From: Bacillota bacterium
Lineage (GTDB): Bacteria > Bacillota > Clostridia > Acetivibrionales > JAFADI01
Direction: 5' to 3'
Length of the DNA stretch: 64,000 nt
Assembly (NCBI GenBank): GCA_023424965.1
Contig: JAFADI010000212.1
Coordinates: 4,524 to 68,523, forward strand
In this document: in pieces, positions 9,504-18,838 of the stretch
How positions within the stretch are numbered: position 1 is the stretch's first letter
Layout: every line of letters starts with the position of its first letter
Notes under the pieces: model-generated
Seen by the model: only the letters and a program-made list of their open reading frames with translations
The model's database searches: none
Told to the model about the DNA's origin: nothing
Program-made: the position numbers and the translations under genes

Positions 9504-9514
9504 TCAAGTTTTTG
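9481..9514. promoter_or_regulatory. Perfect 34-bp palindrome, operator for nfnAB
   Basis: Thirty-four-base perfect palindrome with core GATTGATTAATCAATC, overlapping the -35 box and spacer of the nfnA promoter. The same core (GATTGAYTARNCAATY) recurs just downstream of the -10 boxes of ygeW and ygeX. Such placement is what a TetR-type repressor site looks like. It also ends in five T residues and lies 70 bases beyond the chemoreceptor stop, so it could double as a terminator for that gene. Confidence 0.7.
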
Positions 9515-9583
9515 TATTTATAAATGTGAATTTGAAAAGAGTAAACAATTTTCCGTTGCCCCGTTATAAGGAACTCTGTTGGA

Positions 9584-10927
9584 CTAATGAAGCTGGAAGC
9601 CTTCCACCGATTTGGACAGCCTTTCGGAAATTATCCGCAGTTCCTCCGCGGTACCGGCAATATTCTCGGTGGTGGAAGCCTGCTGCTCTATGGATGCGGC
9701 CACCTCTTCCGTAGAAGCCGCGGCCTCCTGGGATATGGCAAGGATCTCCTGGTTGGAAGAAACCACACCGTTTTTATTTTCGTTCATGGTGTTGATACTG
9801 CTGTTCAGCACGCCGGTATCCCGTATGGCCATACCGATGGCTTCAGACATGATTTGAAAGGCCTTTTCCGTTTCCCCAATCCCTTCATTGGCCTTGTCTA
9901 CGATACCGACCGTCAGGTTGGACCTGAGCTTTGTCTCTTCGATCTGGGACTGGATGTTTGCAACAATGGTATTTATTTCCTTCGTTGAAGCAGAGGTTTG
10001 TTCCGCCAGCTTTCTTATTTCCTCCGCCACAACGGCAAAGCCCTTCCCCGATTCCCCCGCCCTTGCCGCCTCAATGGCCGCATTCAAAGCCAGAAGGTTC
10101 GTTTGTGAAGCGATATTTTGTATGGTTTCAACAATGGAGCTTACCGTCCCCGAATCATTGGAAAGACTGTCCACCTGCCTGCTGATTTCAGTCGTGATTT
10201 GCGTGTTGTCGGCAAATTTTTCTTTTAGCTGGTCCAGTGCCGTTTTTCCCATCCTGTTCAGTTCTTCAATCTGATGGGCCCCCTCTTCAATGGCTTTGGA
10301 CCTGGCTGCAATCCTTTCGATTTCCTCTGATAAGGACTTCAGCTTCTCTGAACCGCTTTGTGCTTCCTTGGCCTGATGGGAAGCTCCGCTCGCCAGTTCC
10401 TCAACTGTCCTTGCAACCTCCTCGGCGGAAGCTGAGGATTGGTTTGTCGCCGCAGCCAGGCTTTGTGAGCTCACCAGCACGCTTTCCGTCTCTTTTCTGA
10501 TATTCCCTATGATATCCCTTAGCGCATTCCTCATTTTTATGGTGGACCTGGTCACGTCCCCCAGCTCGTCCTTCCGGTTGAGCAAATGGCTCACACTCTT
10601 GTCAAATACCAGGTTAAAGTCCGCCGTCCTGTCAATCAACTTGATAATTAGCGCGATTTGAGACAAAATGGTTTTATGAATGACAAACCATAGGACAAGT
10701 ACGCTGACCAGCAGTACTGCCAGTGCCAAAAGCGATGCTTCTACGAATACCCTCCCCAGCAGCGACAGGGATTGAACCCCATGGGCGGAAGCCTGCGCAC
10801 CGCCGGCCATAACTTTCAACGTCTGGAAATGAACGATGGCACCCATTGAAGCCATGCCGATGATGAGAAACAGTACAACGGGGATCAAAAACTTAAGGGA
10901 CAAACTTACACCTTTTTTCCTGGGCAT
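9584..10927 (-). CDS. Methyl-accepting chemotaxis protein
   Basis: 447-residue chemoreceptor. Two membrane segments (about residues 11-31 and 58-82) enclose only about 25 extracytoplasmic residues, too few for a classical ligand-binding domain, so it may sense through the membrane, through a partner or in the cytoplasm. A HAMP-like linker follows, and then the coiled-coil signalling domain with the conserved hairpin tip [20 protein letters not shown] (residues 271-290) that contacts CheA/CheW. The start is supported by GGAGGA before the ATG. No other chemotaxis genes are nearby. The position between nfnAB and the purine island suggests, but does not show, purine taxis. Confidence 0.9.
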   Translation of the reverse strand: MPRKKGVSLSLKFLIPVVLFLIIGMASMGAIVHFQTLKVMAGGAQASAHGVQSLSLLGRVFVEASLLALAVLLVSVLVLWFVIHKTILSQIALIIKLIDRTADFNLVFDKSVSHLLNRKDELGDVTRSTIKMRNALRDIIGNIRKETESVLVSSQSLAAATNQSSASAEEVARTVEELASGASHQAKEAQSGSEKLKSLSEEIERIAARSKAIEEGAHQIEELNRMGKTALDQLKEKFADNTQITTEISRQVDSLSNDSGTVSSIVETIQNIASQTNLLALNAAIEAARAGESGKGFAVVAEEIRKLAEQTSASTKEINTIVANIQSQIEETKLRSNLTVGIVDKANEGIGETEKAFQIMSEAIGMAIRDTGVLNSSINTMNENKNGVVSSNQEILAISQEAAASTEEVAASIEQQASTTENIAGTAEELRIISERLSKSVEGFQLH

Positions 10928-11248
10928 ATGTGATTCCTCCTGTATTTTATAAAAATAAAATCATCAACCGGAATTTGGAAATGTTTTAATTACACCCTTG
11001 TACAAAAATCAATCCCTAACCGGAAGGATAGCAAAGGCAACACTTTTTAAGTTTGAAAGTCAACGGGTATCCAAAAAGGCAGAGGCTCCCTATTAATAAT
11101 CAGTTCAGTGGATTTCCGACAGATAAATAGTAGAAACCGCAGCGCGCTAATTTGTTAACATAATACAACTCCCTTAAATAGCGTTGTACTATGCGTTCCA
11201 TTATATTATTAACAGGGATAAATGTCAATTAAAGTAATAATAGGGCAT
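10928..11248. other. Intergenic region upstream of the chemoreceptor
   Basis: No convincing gene. It contains an inverted pair TACAAC/GTTGTA around 11164-11188 and must hold the chemoreceptor promoter, but I could not identify convincing -35/-10 boxes or a known riboswitch (no c-di-GMP-I signature). Confidence 0.4.
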
Positions 11249-11284
11249 AAAAACAGTCCCTCTCATTTCGAAAAGGACTGTTTG
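11249..11284 (-). terminator. Intrinsic terminator of the arcC-ygfK operon
   Basis: Eighteen bases after the ygfK stop, AAACAGTCC and GGACTGTTT-type arms flank a loop, and the transcript continues GGGACTGTTTTTATG with a U run. It closes the transcription unit running from arcC down to ygfK. Confidence 0.8.
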
Positions 11285-11301
11285 ACATAACACCATGGCT
11301 G

Positions 11302-14300
11302 TTACACGAACAGGTATCCATATTCCTTGCGTGTGGCCAGGATCAGGGCGGCTATTTCCTCGGGAATGTCTCCGCTGCACCTTCCTGCCTCGTCAAAGCT
11401 TACCTCTGTCACTTGATCTCCCAACCTTACGGCAAATCTTCCTTCTGCTCCCTCCACCGCAACAAATCCTGCATTCCTGCTGTCTTCGAAGTCTTCCCTG
11501 TTCCAGTAAAGGGTGAATTTATCCTTGTAAGGAGCGCTGTCATAAGGACAGAAGGCTTCACAGTTGCCACATTCGTTGCACATTCCGTCGATGTGCACCA
11601 CCTGGTTTTTGCACTGCACATTCTCTGCATCCACCCTCACGGCAACGTTGGCCCGGTTGGGACAAACCTCCACACAGATGTTGCAAACCTTATTGCATTC
11701 AAGGCAGCGTTCGTTCTCCTGTGCCGGACTGGAGGCGTTCTGGAGCACTCCTTTTTTATTGCCTATCTCCTCCAGCTGTTTTTGTGTGTTGAACTCCACA
11801 GCCTGTTCCAGGTCCAAAGTCTGTTCCTTTTCTTTCGCAAGGATAATTTCGGCAAATTTTGTACCGTCGGCGATGCCTTCTACAATGGTGGCAGGTCCGC
11901 GCAAGGCGTCTCCGCCGATATACACGCCGGCAGCGGTTGTTTCGCCTGTTTCCCTGTTCACTTTGACTCTGCCTTTTGCATCCGCCTCAATGCCATTCCT
12001 CGCCAAAAGCTCCGTTTCAACCTGTTCACCTACTGCCGCAATGACGGTATCCACTCTGAGATCAACGAATTCACCGGCTACGGCAACAGGACTTCTTCTT
12101 CCGGAAGCATCGGGGGCCCCCAGTTCCATCTTCTGGCACCTTAACACTCCGCCGGTAAAGGATACAGGCGCCAGGAGTTCCTTGAACTCCACTCCGTCTT
12201 CCAGGGCCAGCAAAAGCTCTTCCTTGTCGGCGGGCATATATTTTCTGGTTCTTCGATAGACCACATAGACATTTTCAACTCCGGCCACCCGTTTTGCCGA
12301 CCTTGCCGCATCCATGGCGGAATTTCCGGCTCCGATCACCGCCACGTTCTTTCCTATGTCCAGTGTGTCCTGCGCCTTATTATAGACCTCAAGGAAGTGG
12401 AGGACGTTGAGGATTTCCTTATCACTGGAATCCAGCTTCAAAATGCCGGGTTTCCACGCTCCGATGGCTACAAAGATGTATTTGAAGCCTTCTTTTTTTA
12501 AAGCCTCCACCGAGAAGTTTCCATCCACCCCAAGGCGGAATTTCACTCCCATTTTGCGTATGAGCTCCATGTCGTTATTGATGGCTTCCTTGGATATCCT
12601 GAAGCCGGGAGCCACCTGCTGCATCACGCCTCCGATTTCGTCCCTCTTTTCAAATACCGTCACATCCACTCCGTTTTGGCCCAGGAAGTATGCCGCAGCC
12701 AATCCCGCAGGCCCGCCTCCGATGACCGCCACCTTGAAGCTGCTGTTGATCGCAGGGGATTTCAACCCGGCCATCAGCTCTGCAAAAGCATTCTGAGCCG
12801 CTACAAGCTTTGCGCCGCGTATATTTACAGATTCATCGTAATCAAGTCTGGTACATTTGGTCATACAGCGGTGGTTGCATAACGTACCGGTGATAAAGGG
12901 CAGGGGGTTTTTCGCCACAATGACCTCCAGTGCCTCCAGATACCTGCCTTCACCCACAAGCCGGATATATTCCGGTATATCCTGCCCGATAGGGCAGCCA
13001 TTGGTACAGGGAGCGATGAAGCAGTCGATCAGCGGAACATTTTTGTCCAGCTTGCGGCTCTCCACATCGCGCCTTTCCTTTAAATGGTTTGCATCCGTTA
13101 CGGCGCTTTCTGCAAGCACCTTTAACTTTTCCAGGTCAACCCCTGTAAAGTCGGCTCCATGGTATGCTTTCTCCAGCAGGTATGCCATCTGCTTAAGCCT
13201 CAGGTATCCTCCGGGCTTAAGGATGGTGGTTGCGAGGGTGATGGGTCCTATGCCCGCAGCATAAATTTTGTCGATGTTGAAGAAATCAGCTCCGCCGGAA
13301 TAAGATATCCGGATATCCCCGCCAAATTCCTTCGCCAGCTTGTAGGCCAGGTTAATGGTGAGGGGATACAGGGACCTGCCCGACATGTACATCTCTTCCC
13401 CGGGAAGTTCATTATTTCTGATCTTTACGGGGAAAGTATTGGTGAGCTTGACCCCGAAGGTCAGGCCCAGGTCTTTTGCCAGGGCTTGCAGCCTTTTGAT
13501 CATGGGAACCGCGTCGGTAAACTGCAGGTCGTTCTTGAAATGGTGGTCATCAAAGGCAACATAGTCATAGCCCATTTTATCCAGGATGCCTCTTGCAAAT
13601 TCGTACCCCAGCAGCGTAGGATTGCATTTTACATAGGTGTGGAGCTGCTTTTCCTCCAGCAGGTACCTTGCAATCCTTTCAATTTCCGCCGGGGGACATC
13701 CGTGAAGGGTGGAAAGGGTAATGGATTTACATACCTTCGGTGATATGCCCTCAACAAAATCCTTGTCGATATTTTTAAACAATCCAAGGTTATTCAAAAG
13801 GAATTCCCTGCATTCCTTCCAGACGGGTGTCTGGGAGGCATCCTTCAAGCCCTCGATAAAAGCATTTATTTTAGGAGATTTTATTCCTTCCAGGTCATAG
13901 CCCACGCTCATATTGAAGATGAAGCCTTCCGAAGACCCTAGGGAAAGCTCTTTTGCCAGTACGTTCAGTGCAAACCAGGCCTTCACATACTCATTATAGG
14001 CATCGGGCACAACAAGCTCCGTAGACCATTCCACATTGTAGCATTCGTCTTTTGCCAGGATGCAGGGCTTTGAAACCGGCAGGTCTTCCCCGTCGAGGAT
14101 TTGCACCGTTTTCAGTTCAAAGAACCGGCTTCCTGCCACATAAGCGGCGACAATATTCTGGGCCAGCTGTGTGTTGGGTCCGGCGGCAGGTCCAAGAGGA
14201 TTCTCAAGGGTGCCTCCGAAAAGTGCCAGGCTGTTTTCATTGGACTTTCTGAAAAATTTGTTGCTGGAAACTCCAAAAATTGAATTTTCTTTCACATTTT

Positions 14301-14358
14301 CAGTCAGTGCCCACTGTATTAATTGATCAAACGGTATTAACCTCATTCTGTCACTCAT
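11302..14358 (-). CDS. ygfK: YgfK-like multidomain iron-sulfur flavoprotein oxidoreductase
   Basis: 1018 residues, close to E. coli YgfK (about 1030; annotated as putative selenate reductase subunit and part of the urate-linked gene set). An N-terminal dihydropyrimidine/dihydroorotate-dehydrogenase-like barrel (about 1-400) is followed by a GltD-like half with Fe-S cysteines C446, C451, C455 and C494, C498, C502, an FAD site (VAVIGGGPAGLAAAY, about 543) and an NADPH site (VAVIGAGNSAMDAARSAKR, about 672). A C-terminal double ferredoxin has C885, C888, C892, C895, C899 and C927, C930, C933, C937. The dihydropyrimidine-dehydrogenase-like build suggests reduction of a purine or pyrimidine-like ring with NADPH or ferredoxin. 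Last gene of its operon; an 83-base gap separates it from ssnA. Confidence 0.88.
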   Translation of the reverse strand: MSDRMRLIPFDQLIQWALTENVKENSIFGVSSNKFFRKSNENSLALFGGTLENPLGPAAGPNTQLAQNIVAAYVAGSRFFELKTVQILDGEDLPVSKPCILAKDECYNVEWSTELVVPDAYNEYVKAWFALNVLAKELSLGSSEGFIFNMSVGYDLEGIKSPKINAFIEGLKDASQTPVWKECREFLLNNLGLFKNIDKDFVEGISPKVCKSITLSTLHGCPPAEIERIARYLLEEKQLHTYVKCNPTLLGYEFARGILDKMGYDYVAFDDHHFKNDLQFTDAVPMIKRLQALAKDLGLTFGVKLTNTFPVKIRNNELPGEEMYMSGRSLYPLTINLAYKLAKEFGGDIRISYSGGADFFNIDKIYAAGIGPITLATTILKPGGYLRLKQMAYLLEKAYHGADFTGVDLEKLKVLAESAVTDANHLKERRDVESRKLDKNVPLIDCFIAPCTNGCPIGQDIPEYIRLVGEGRYLEALEVIVAKNPLPFITGTLCNHRCMTKCTRLDYDESVNIRGAKLVAAQNAFAELMAGLKSPAINSSFKVAVIGGGPAGLAAAYFLGQNGVDVTVFEKRDEIGGVMQQVAPGFRISKEAINNDMELIRKMGVKFRLGVDGNFSVEALKKEGFKYIFVAIGAWKPGILKLDSSDKEILNVLHFLEVYNKAQDTLDIGKNVAVIGAGNSAMDAARSAKRVAGVENVYVVYRRTRKYMPADKEELLLALEDGVEFKELLAPVSFTGGVLRCQKMELGAPDASGRRSPVAVAGEFVDLRVDTVIAAVGEQVETELLARNGIEADAKGRVKVNRETGETTAAGVYIGGDALRGPATIVEGIADGTKFAEIILAKEKEQTLDLEQAVEFNTQKQLEEIGNKKGVLQNASSPAQENERCLECNKVCNICVEVCPNRANVAVRVDAENVQCKNQVVHIDGMCNECGNCEAFCPYDSAPYKDKFTLYWNREDFEDSRNAGFVAVEGAEGRFAVRLGDQVTEVSFDEAGRCSGDIPEEIAALILATRKEYGYLFV

Positions 14359-14423
14359 ACTTTTCTCCCTCTCTGCATTGGGGTAATGGACTGCCCCCTA
14401 AGTTAATTGTACCATGTTAAAAT

Positions 14424-14441
14424 GGCATTGTTTATTCCAAA
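14424..14441. repeat. Fragment of the 174-bp element's terminal repeat
   Basis: GGCATTGTTTATTCCAAA matches 18 of 18 bases of the outer right-end terminal repeat (reverse complement) of the 174-bp elements at 15895 and 29344. It abuts the ssnA stop codon (14444-14442). It is probably a remnant left by excision or deletion; chance cannot be excluded, but an exact 18-mer is unlikely. Confidence 0.6.
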
Positions 14442-15770
14442 CTAGAAACGGTCCCAGACCTTGTCTGCCAGCTCTCTGCTTTTGGCATAAATTTCTTCTT
14501 CGTCCAGTATGGTAAGTTTTCTATTTTCCATGACAACCTGCCCGTTAATGACGGTGGTATCCACGGCTCTTCCCGTTGCACCGAAAAGCAAATGGCTGTT
14601 TAAATTCTCCGGACTCAACCGGGTGGGAGGATTGTAATCCAGCACCACCACGTCGGCAAAGGCACCTTCAACCAGTCTGCCCAACGGCTTTTCAAAGTAC
14701 TTGCCCGCAATGGCCGCATTGTTTTCAAAAAGCATGTGGGGAGGTTCAACCCACGCGGCGCTGGGATGCTTGCTGGCATGTTTATGGAGGCAGTTTGCCG
14801 CCTTCAGGGACTCAAACATATCGCTGGTATAGCCATCGGTGCCCAGTCCCAGCATAACACCCTTTTCAAACATCTTCAACACCGGTGAAACGCCTACGGC
14901 GTTGCCCATGTTGGATTCAGGATTGTGCACCACCGTGGTTCCCGTAGCTTTCAGTAGCTCCATTTCCTCTTCCGAAATGTGGATACAGTGTACTGCTATG
15001 CTCTTATCCCCCAAAATCTGTCTTTCATTCAGCCTTTCCACAACGCCCATTCCGTATTTTGTCCTGGCATCGTTGAGATCTTCAATGCCTTCCGCGGTAT
15101 GAACATGAAAGCCCACACCCGTACCGGAGTTCCGGCTGACACATTTTTCAAGGGTCCTATCCGACAGCGTAAGGGATGCATGGAGTCCGAACATGGCCTT
15201 CAGCATGGGATCCTTTTCCCTGTTGCAGTAGTTGATGAAATCAATATTTTCTTTAATTCCGTCCTCGGCGATTTGTTCGCCATCCCTGTCGGAAACTTCA
15301 TAGCACAGACAGGACCGGAGTCCGGCCTTTTTCGTCGCTTCGGCAATTTTGAAAAGGCTTCCCACGGCGGAATTGGGACTCGCATGGTGGTCGAAAACCG
15401 TGGTCACACCGTTTTTGATACAGTCGATAATGGGAACCATGGCGCTGTAGTACACGTCTTCAAGAGTCAAAACCTTATCCAGCCTCCACCACAGTCTTTC
15501 CAGTATTTCTCCGAAATTGGAGGGAGGAGCGTCCTTTAAAAACAATCCTCTTGCAAAGGTACTGTAAAAGTGCATGTGGGTATTGATAAGTCCGGGCATA
15601 ATCAGTTTTTTGCCGGCGTCAACAAACCGGGCATCCTTGTATTTGGATTTCAATTCGCCGGTTGTTCCGACTTCAACTATCAAATTGTCTTTTACAGCTA
15701 CGCACCCGTCCTGAATGATTGTGTTTTTCTCATCACGGGTAATAAGTAATCCATTTCCTATAAGCAGCAT
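14442..15770 (-). CDS. ssnA: SsnA-type amidohydrolase
   Basis: 442-residue metal-dependent amidohydrolase of the SsnA/TrzN/guanine-deaminase-like branch. HxH metal site H65/H67 in PGLINTHMHFYS, later histidines in VGFHVHTAEG and SIAVHCIHISEEE, and the catalytic aspartate in LGLGTDGYTSDM. In E. coli and gut anaerobes ssnA belongs to the urate-inducible set with ygeWXY, hyuA and ygfK; hydrolytic opening or deamination of a purine-derived ring is the expected role, but the precise substrate is inference. The start follows AGGAGGA. It lies between ygeY and ygfK, separated from ygeY by 372 bases holding a small mobile element. Confidence 0.87.
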   Translation of the reverse strand: MLLIGNGLLITRDEKNTIIQDGCVAVKDNLIVEVGTTGELKSKYKDARFVDAGKKLIMPGLINTHMHFYSTFARGLFLKDAPPSNFGEILERLWWRLDKVLTLEDVYYSAMVPIIDCIKNGVTTVFDHHASPNSAVGSLFKIAEATKKAGLRSCLCYEVSDRDGEQIAEDGIKENIDFINYCNREKDPMLKAMFGLHASLTLSDRTLEKCVSRNSGTGVGFHVHTAEGIEDLNDARTKYGMGVVERLNERQILGDKSIAVHCIHISEEEMELLKATGTTVVHNPESNMGNAVGVSPVLKMFEKGVMLGLGTDGYTSDMFESLKAANCLHKHASKHPSAAWVEPPHMLFENNAAIAGKYFEKPLGRLVEGAFADVVVLDYNPPTRLSPENLNSHLLFGATGRAVDTTVINGQVVMENRKLTILDEEEIYAKSRELADKVWDRF

Positions 15771-15812
15771 AACTCTTTTCCTCCTGAAGATATATTTTTA
15801 CTCCGGATTTAG

Positions 15813-15867
15813 CCTTTATTCGGCAAACAACATATGCACCACTGCAATATTGCCTTTCGAATAAAGG
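15813..15867. repeat. Inverted repeat in the ssnA leader
   Basis: Perfect 10-base arms CCTTTATTCG (15813-15822) and CGAATAAAGG (15858-15867) around a 35-base loop, about 45 bases upstream of the ssnA start, with a 15-base palindrome ATACCACTTTGGTAT next to it (15871-15885). Either an mRNA stem-loop that protects the processed ssnA-ygfK message or a protein site. Confidence 0.5.
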
Positions 15868-15894
15868 TTAATACCACTTTGGTATCTTGGTAAA

Positions 15895-16068
15895 AGGCAT
15901 TTTTTATGGAAAAAAGGCTTCACTCTATGAGGAATACTTCAAGGCAGTAAAGTAACGGGAAACAAGCTGGAATGACCCAAGAGTAAGGACCGCTCACTTT
16001 CGTGCCGATGATCTTCTGTTCTCCACTGCAGTCGGTGCTTTGAAGCCTTTTTGGAATAAACAATGCCT
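15895..16068. mobile_element. 174-bp MITE-like element, copy 1
   Basis: Bounded by 28-base terminal inverted repeats that match at 24 of 28 positions (left AGGCATTTTTTATGGAAAAA..., right the complement of AGGCATTGTTTATTCCAAAA...). Copy 2 at 29344-29517 is exactly the same length and by eye about 86% identical without gaps. There is no coding capacity, and it sits between ygeY and ssnA. Non-autonomous, MITE-like; the parent transposase is not in the window. Transcription apparently reads through it. Confidence 0.75.
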
Positions 16069-16142
16069 ATTTACAACTTGGTGCTTGCTTTGGGGCGGAC
16101 CACCGGAGCAGCCCGCCACAAAGTCTTAATTTTTCACTTTTA

Positions 16143-17381
16143 TTATTTTGCCAGGTTTTCTGTCTTTTCCGGCATTTTATCTACATAACTCTTTACATAC
16201 ATGAGGGGGATTGCCGCATACATGGCAGCAGCCTTTACCAGCTCGCTCTTCCAGGTCTTTTCATTGGGCGCGTGGGCCTGGTCTTCATGACCCGGTCCGA
16301 AGCCTATGCAGGGGATGCCGAACATTCCCATGATGGAAACTCCGTTGGTAGAGAAGGTCCATTTGTCCAGAAGCGCATCTCCCTTGAAAAGTCCTTTGTA
16401 GGTCTCCAGCAGGGTTCCGCATACCGGGTGCTCCTCTTCGATAAACCAGGTGGGGAAATAGCAGTCGGTAGGATAGGTCAGGCCCTTGTAGGACGGTCTG
16501 CTGTATCCGTACATCGTAACTTCTGCGCCTGCGGCTTTTACCGAAGGGAGCTCCCTGATCTGGTTGAGCGCATACTCTCCGTCTTCACCGGCAGTCAGCC
16601 TTCTGTCGATGGAGATGGCACAGCTGTCGGCCACGGCGCATCTGGAAGGTGAAGTGAAGAATATTTCGGAAACCGCAAGCGTTCCTTTGCCCAGGAATGG
16701 ATGGGAGATGAGCCTTTCATTCAACTCCTGGAGCTCTTGAAGAATGGGAGCCATTTTGTAGATGGCATTCACTCCTCTTTCCGGCGCGGAGCCATGGCAG
16801 CTCACGCCCTGGGTGCTCACCCTGATTTCCATTCTTCCCCTCTGTCCCCTGTATATATTACATGAGGTAGGCTCGGTGATTACGACAAACTCGGGGCGTA
16901 TGTTCAATTCCTTTATGATGTACTGCCAGCACAGGCCGTCACAGTCTTCTTCCTGAACGGAGCCCACGATCATAAGGGTGTAATCGTCTTCCAGCTTCAG
17001 GTCCTTTATGATCTTGCCTGCGTAAACCATGGATGCCATTCCGCCGGTCTGGTCGCTGGTACCCCTTCCCAGGATGATTTCGTCATCCTCAAACCCTTTG
17101 TAGGGATCGTATTCCCAGTTTTTGATGTTGCCTATGCCCACGGTGTCGATGTGGGCGTCCATTGCGATCAGGTGTTTTCCATGGCCGATATAGCCCATGA
17201 TGTTGCCCATGGGATCGATTTCTACTTTGTCGAAGCCCACGTCTTCCATTTCCTCTTTGATTCTGAGAACCACGTCTTTTTCCTCCGCGCTCTCACTGGG
17301 GATTGCAATCAAATCCCTCAGAAATTTTGACATCTGCGGTTTATAGCCTTCTGCAGCCTGAAGTATCTGTTCGAAATTCAT
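16143..17381 (-). CDS. ygeY: YgeY-type M20 family metallohydrolase
   Basis: 412-residue M20 peptidase/deacylase. Metal ligands visible: H77 and D79 in MDAHIDT, D110 in [11 protein letters not shown]144/E145 in SVQEEDCDG, the TEPT motif, and a late histidine in [13 protein letters not shown]. The lid domain contains [16 protein letters not shown]. YgeY is a constant partner of YgeX and YgeW in urate/purine clusters, where it is thought to cleave an N-acyl or N-carbamoyl intermediate on the way to 2,3-diaminopropionate. Directly downstream of the threonine-synthase-like gene (41-base gap), same operon. Confidence 0.88.
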   Translation of the reverse strand: MNFEQILQAAEGYKPQMSKFLRDLIAIPSESAEEKDVVLRIKEEMEDVGFDKVEIDPMGNIMGYIGHGKHLIAMDAHIDTVGIGNIKNWEYDPYKGFEDDEIILGRGTSDQTGGMASMVYAGKIIKDLKLEDDYTLMIVGSVQEEDCDGLCWQYIIKELNIRPEFVVITEPTSCNIYRGQRGRMEIRVSTQGVSCHGSAPERGVNAIYKMAPILQELQELNERLISHPFLGKGTLAVSEIFFTSPSRCAVADSCAISIDRRLTAGEDGEYALNQIRELPSVKAAGAEVTMYGYSRPSYKGLTYPTDCYFPTWFIEEEHPVCGTLLETYKGLFKGDALLDKWTFSTNGVSIMGMFGIPCIGFGPGHEDQAHAPNEKTWKSELVKAAAMYAAIPLMYVKSYVDKMPEKTENLAK

Positions 17382-17422
17382 AAGTAAAGTCCTCCTGATT
17401 TTTTATTTATATATGGTAATTG

Positions 17423-18658
17423 TTAGCCGTTTACAATCCTCTTCACTTCGCCGATATCCGGCTCAATGACGGAAGCTTTTCCCGCGGCGGCGGCCGCGCT
17501 CTTTATGTCCTTGAGGCCGCTTCCGCTGACAATGCTCACTACGCTTTCACTGCCGTTCAGCATACCGAGTTCCTGCATTTTCATAATCCCTGCAAAGCTG
17601 GTGACCCCTGCCGGCTCTCCGAATACTCCGGTTCTCTGGGCCAGTACCTTCATCGCCGACAAAATTTCTTCATCGGTTACGTCAACCATGAAGCCCCTGG
17701 ACTCATTGACCGCATTCAAGGCTTTGATCCCGTTCCTGGGAATTCCCACCGATATACTGTCTGCGATGGTTTGAGGCCTTCTGTATTCAAACTGGTAGGT
17801 CTTGTTTTCAAAGGCCCGGGTTACCGGATTGGAATTGGCAGCCTGTACGCCCACAATTCTCGGAAGCTTGTCGATAAGTCCAAGCTTGTAGCATTCCAGG
17901 AAGCCCTTCCACACGCCTCCGATGGAACAGCCGTCACCTACCGCCACCACCGCAATATCGGGAGCCTTCCAGCCAAGCTGCTCGCAAATTTCATAAGCCA
18001 CCGTTTTCTTGCCTTCCACCAGGTATGGGTTTATGGCACAGCTCCTGTTGTACCAGCCGAATTCTTCCGCTGCCTGGAAACACAGCTCCACGGCCACATC
18101 ATAAGTACCTTTCACAAGGAATACATTGGAGCCATAGATGAGAAGCTGCGTAACCTTGGCTTCAGGCGCAGTTTCGGGAACAAAGATATAGGTCTTGATT
18201 CCGGCACTGGCTGCAAACCCCGAAAGAGAAGAGGCCGCATTCCCTGTAGAGGCGGCACATACCACGGGACGGTTCAATTCAACGGCCTTGGCCACACCCA
18301 CCGCACTGGCCCGGTCTTTCAGAGAAGCCGTGGGATTCCGTGAATCATCCTTCAGATAAAAACTCTTTAATCCCGTTTCCTTTGAAAGCTTGCTTACCTC
18401 ATAAAGAGGTGTCCATCCCACATGAAGGGGCTGAATTCCCTTCGTGTCTTCAATGGGAATGGCAGGGAGATAACGCCATAAGGAATAGTTGCTGTTCTTT
18501 TTGAAATATTCCCGGGTCATTTCCTTTTTTATCTGATCGTAGTCCAGCATTACATCCAGTATTCCATCAATACCGCAGTCTACGCAGGTATACAATATTT
18601 CATCTTCCGCATATTCCCTTCCGCATTTGACACATTTCAGCTTTTTTACCTTGCTCAT
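17423..18658 (-). CDS. Threonine-synthase-like fold-type II PLP enzyme
   Basis: 411-residue PLP enzyme with an N-terminal zinc-ribbon (CxxC in LKCVKCGREY and YTCVDCGIDG), the PLP lysine in NPTASLKDRASA, the phosphate-binding ASTGNAASS, and the C-terminal SIVSGSGLKD. It looks like threonine synthase, but no homoserine pathway gene is near, and it lies between carbamate kinase and ygeY. A lyase or beta-replacement on a diaminopropionate, serine or threonine-like intermediate of purine breakdown is therefore possible. The start is set at the ATG at 18658 (site AAAGGAAG, 8-base spacing) rather than the GTG three codons earlier. Confidence 0.75.
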   Translation of the reverse strand: MSKVKKLKCVKCGREYAEDEILYTCVDCGIDGILDVMLDYDQIKKEMTREYFKKNSNYSLWRYLPAIPIEDTKGIQPLHVGWTPLYEVSKLSKETGLKSFYLKDDSRNPTASLKDRASAVGVAKAVELNRPVVCAASTGNAASSLSGFAASAGIKTYIFVPETAPEAKVTQLLIYGSNVFLVKGTYDVAVELCFQAAEEFGWYNRSCAINPYLVEGKKTVAYEICEQLGWKAPDIAVVAVGDGCSIGGVWKGFLECYKLGLIDKLPRIVGVQAANSNPVTRAFENKTYQFEYRRPQTIADSISVGIPRNGIKALNAVNESRGFMVDVTDEEILSAMKVLAQRTGVFGEPAGVTSFAGIMKMQELGMLNGSESVVSIVSGSGLKDIKSAAAAAGKASVIEPDIGEVKRIVNG

Positions 18659-18682
18659 ACCATTCACTTCCTTTCTTTATAT

Positions 18683-18824
18683 GGGGACAGTTCTCAACTT
18701 TTTCAACTTTTCACACAGAAGTTGAGGACTGTCCCCTGTTTTGCAGGAACAGTTCTTCAACCTCCGGAAGTCCACTCCGGCACATCCGGTAAAACAAATT
18801 GTGCAGAAGTTGAGGACCGTCCCC
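18683..18824. repeat. REP-like array (inverted pair plus third copy)
   Basis: Three good copies: 18683-18700 (minus sense), 18719-18736 (plus) and 18807-18824 (plus), with a degenerate copy near 18747-18762. The first two are inverted around 18 bases and would fold into a long hairpin, the REPIN layout. They lie between carbamate kinase and the threonine-synthase-like gene, inside one operon. Confidence 0.8.
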
Positions 18825-18838
18825 TATTTGATTTTCGT

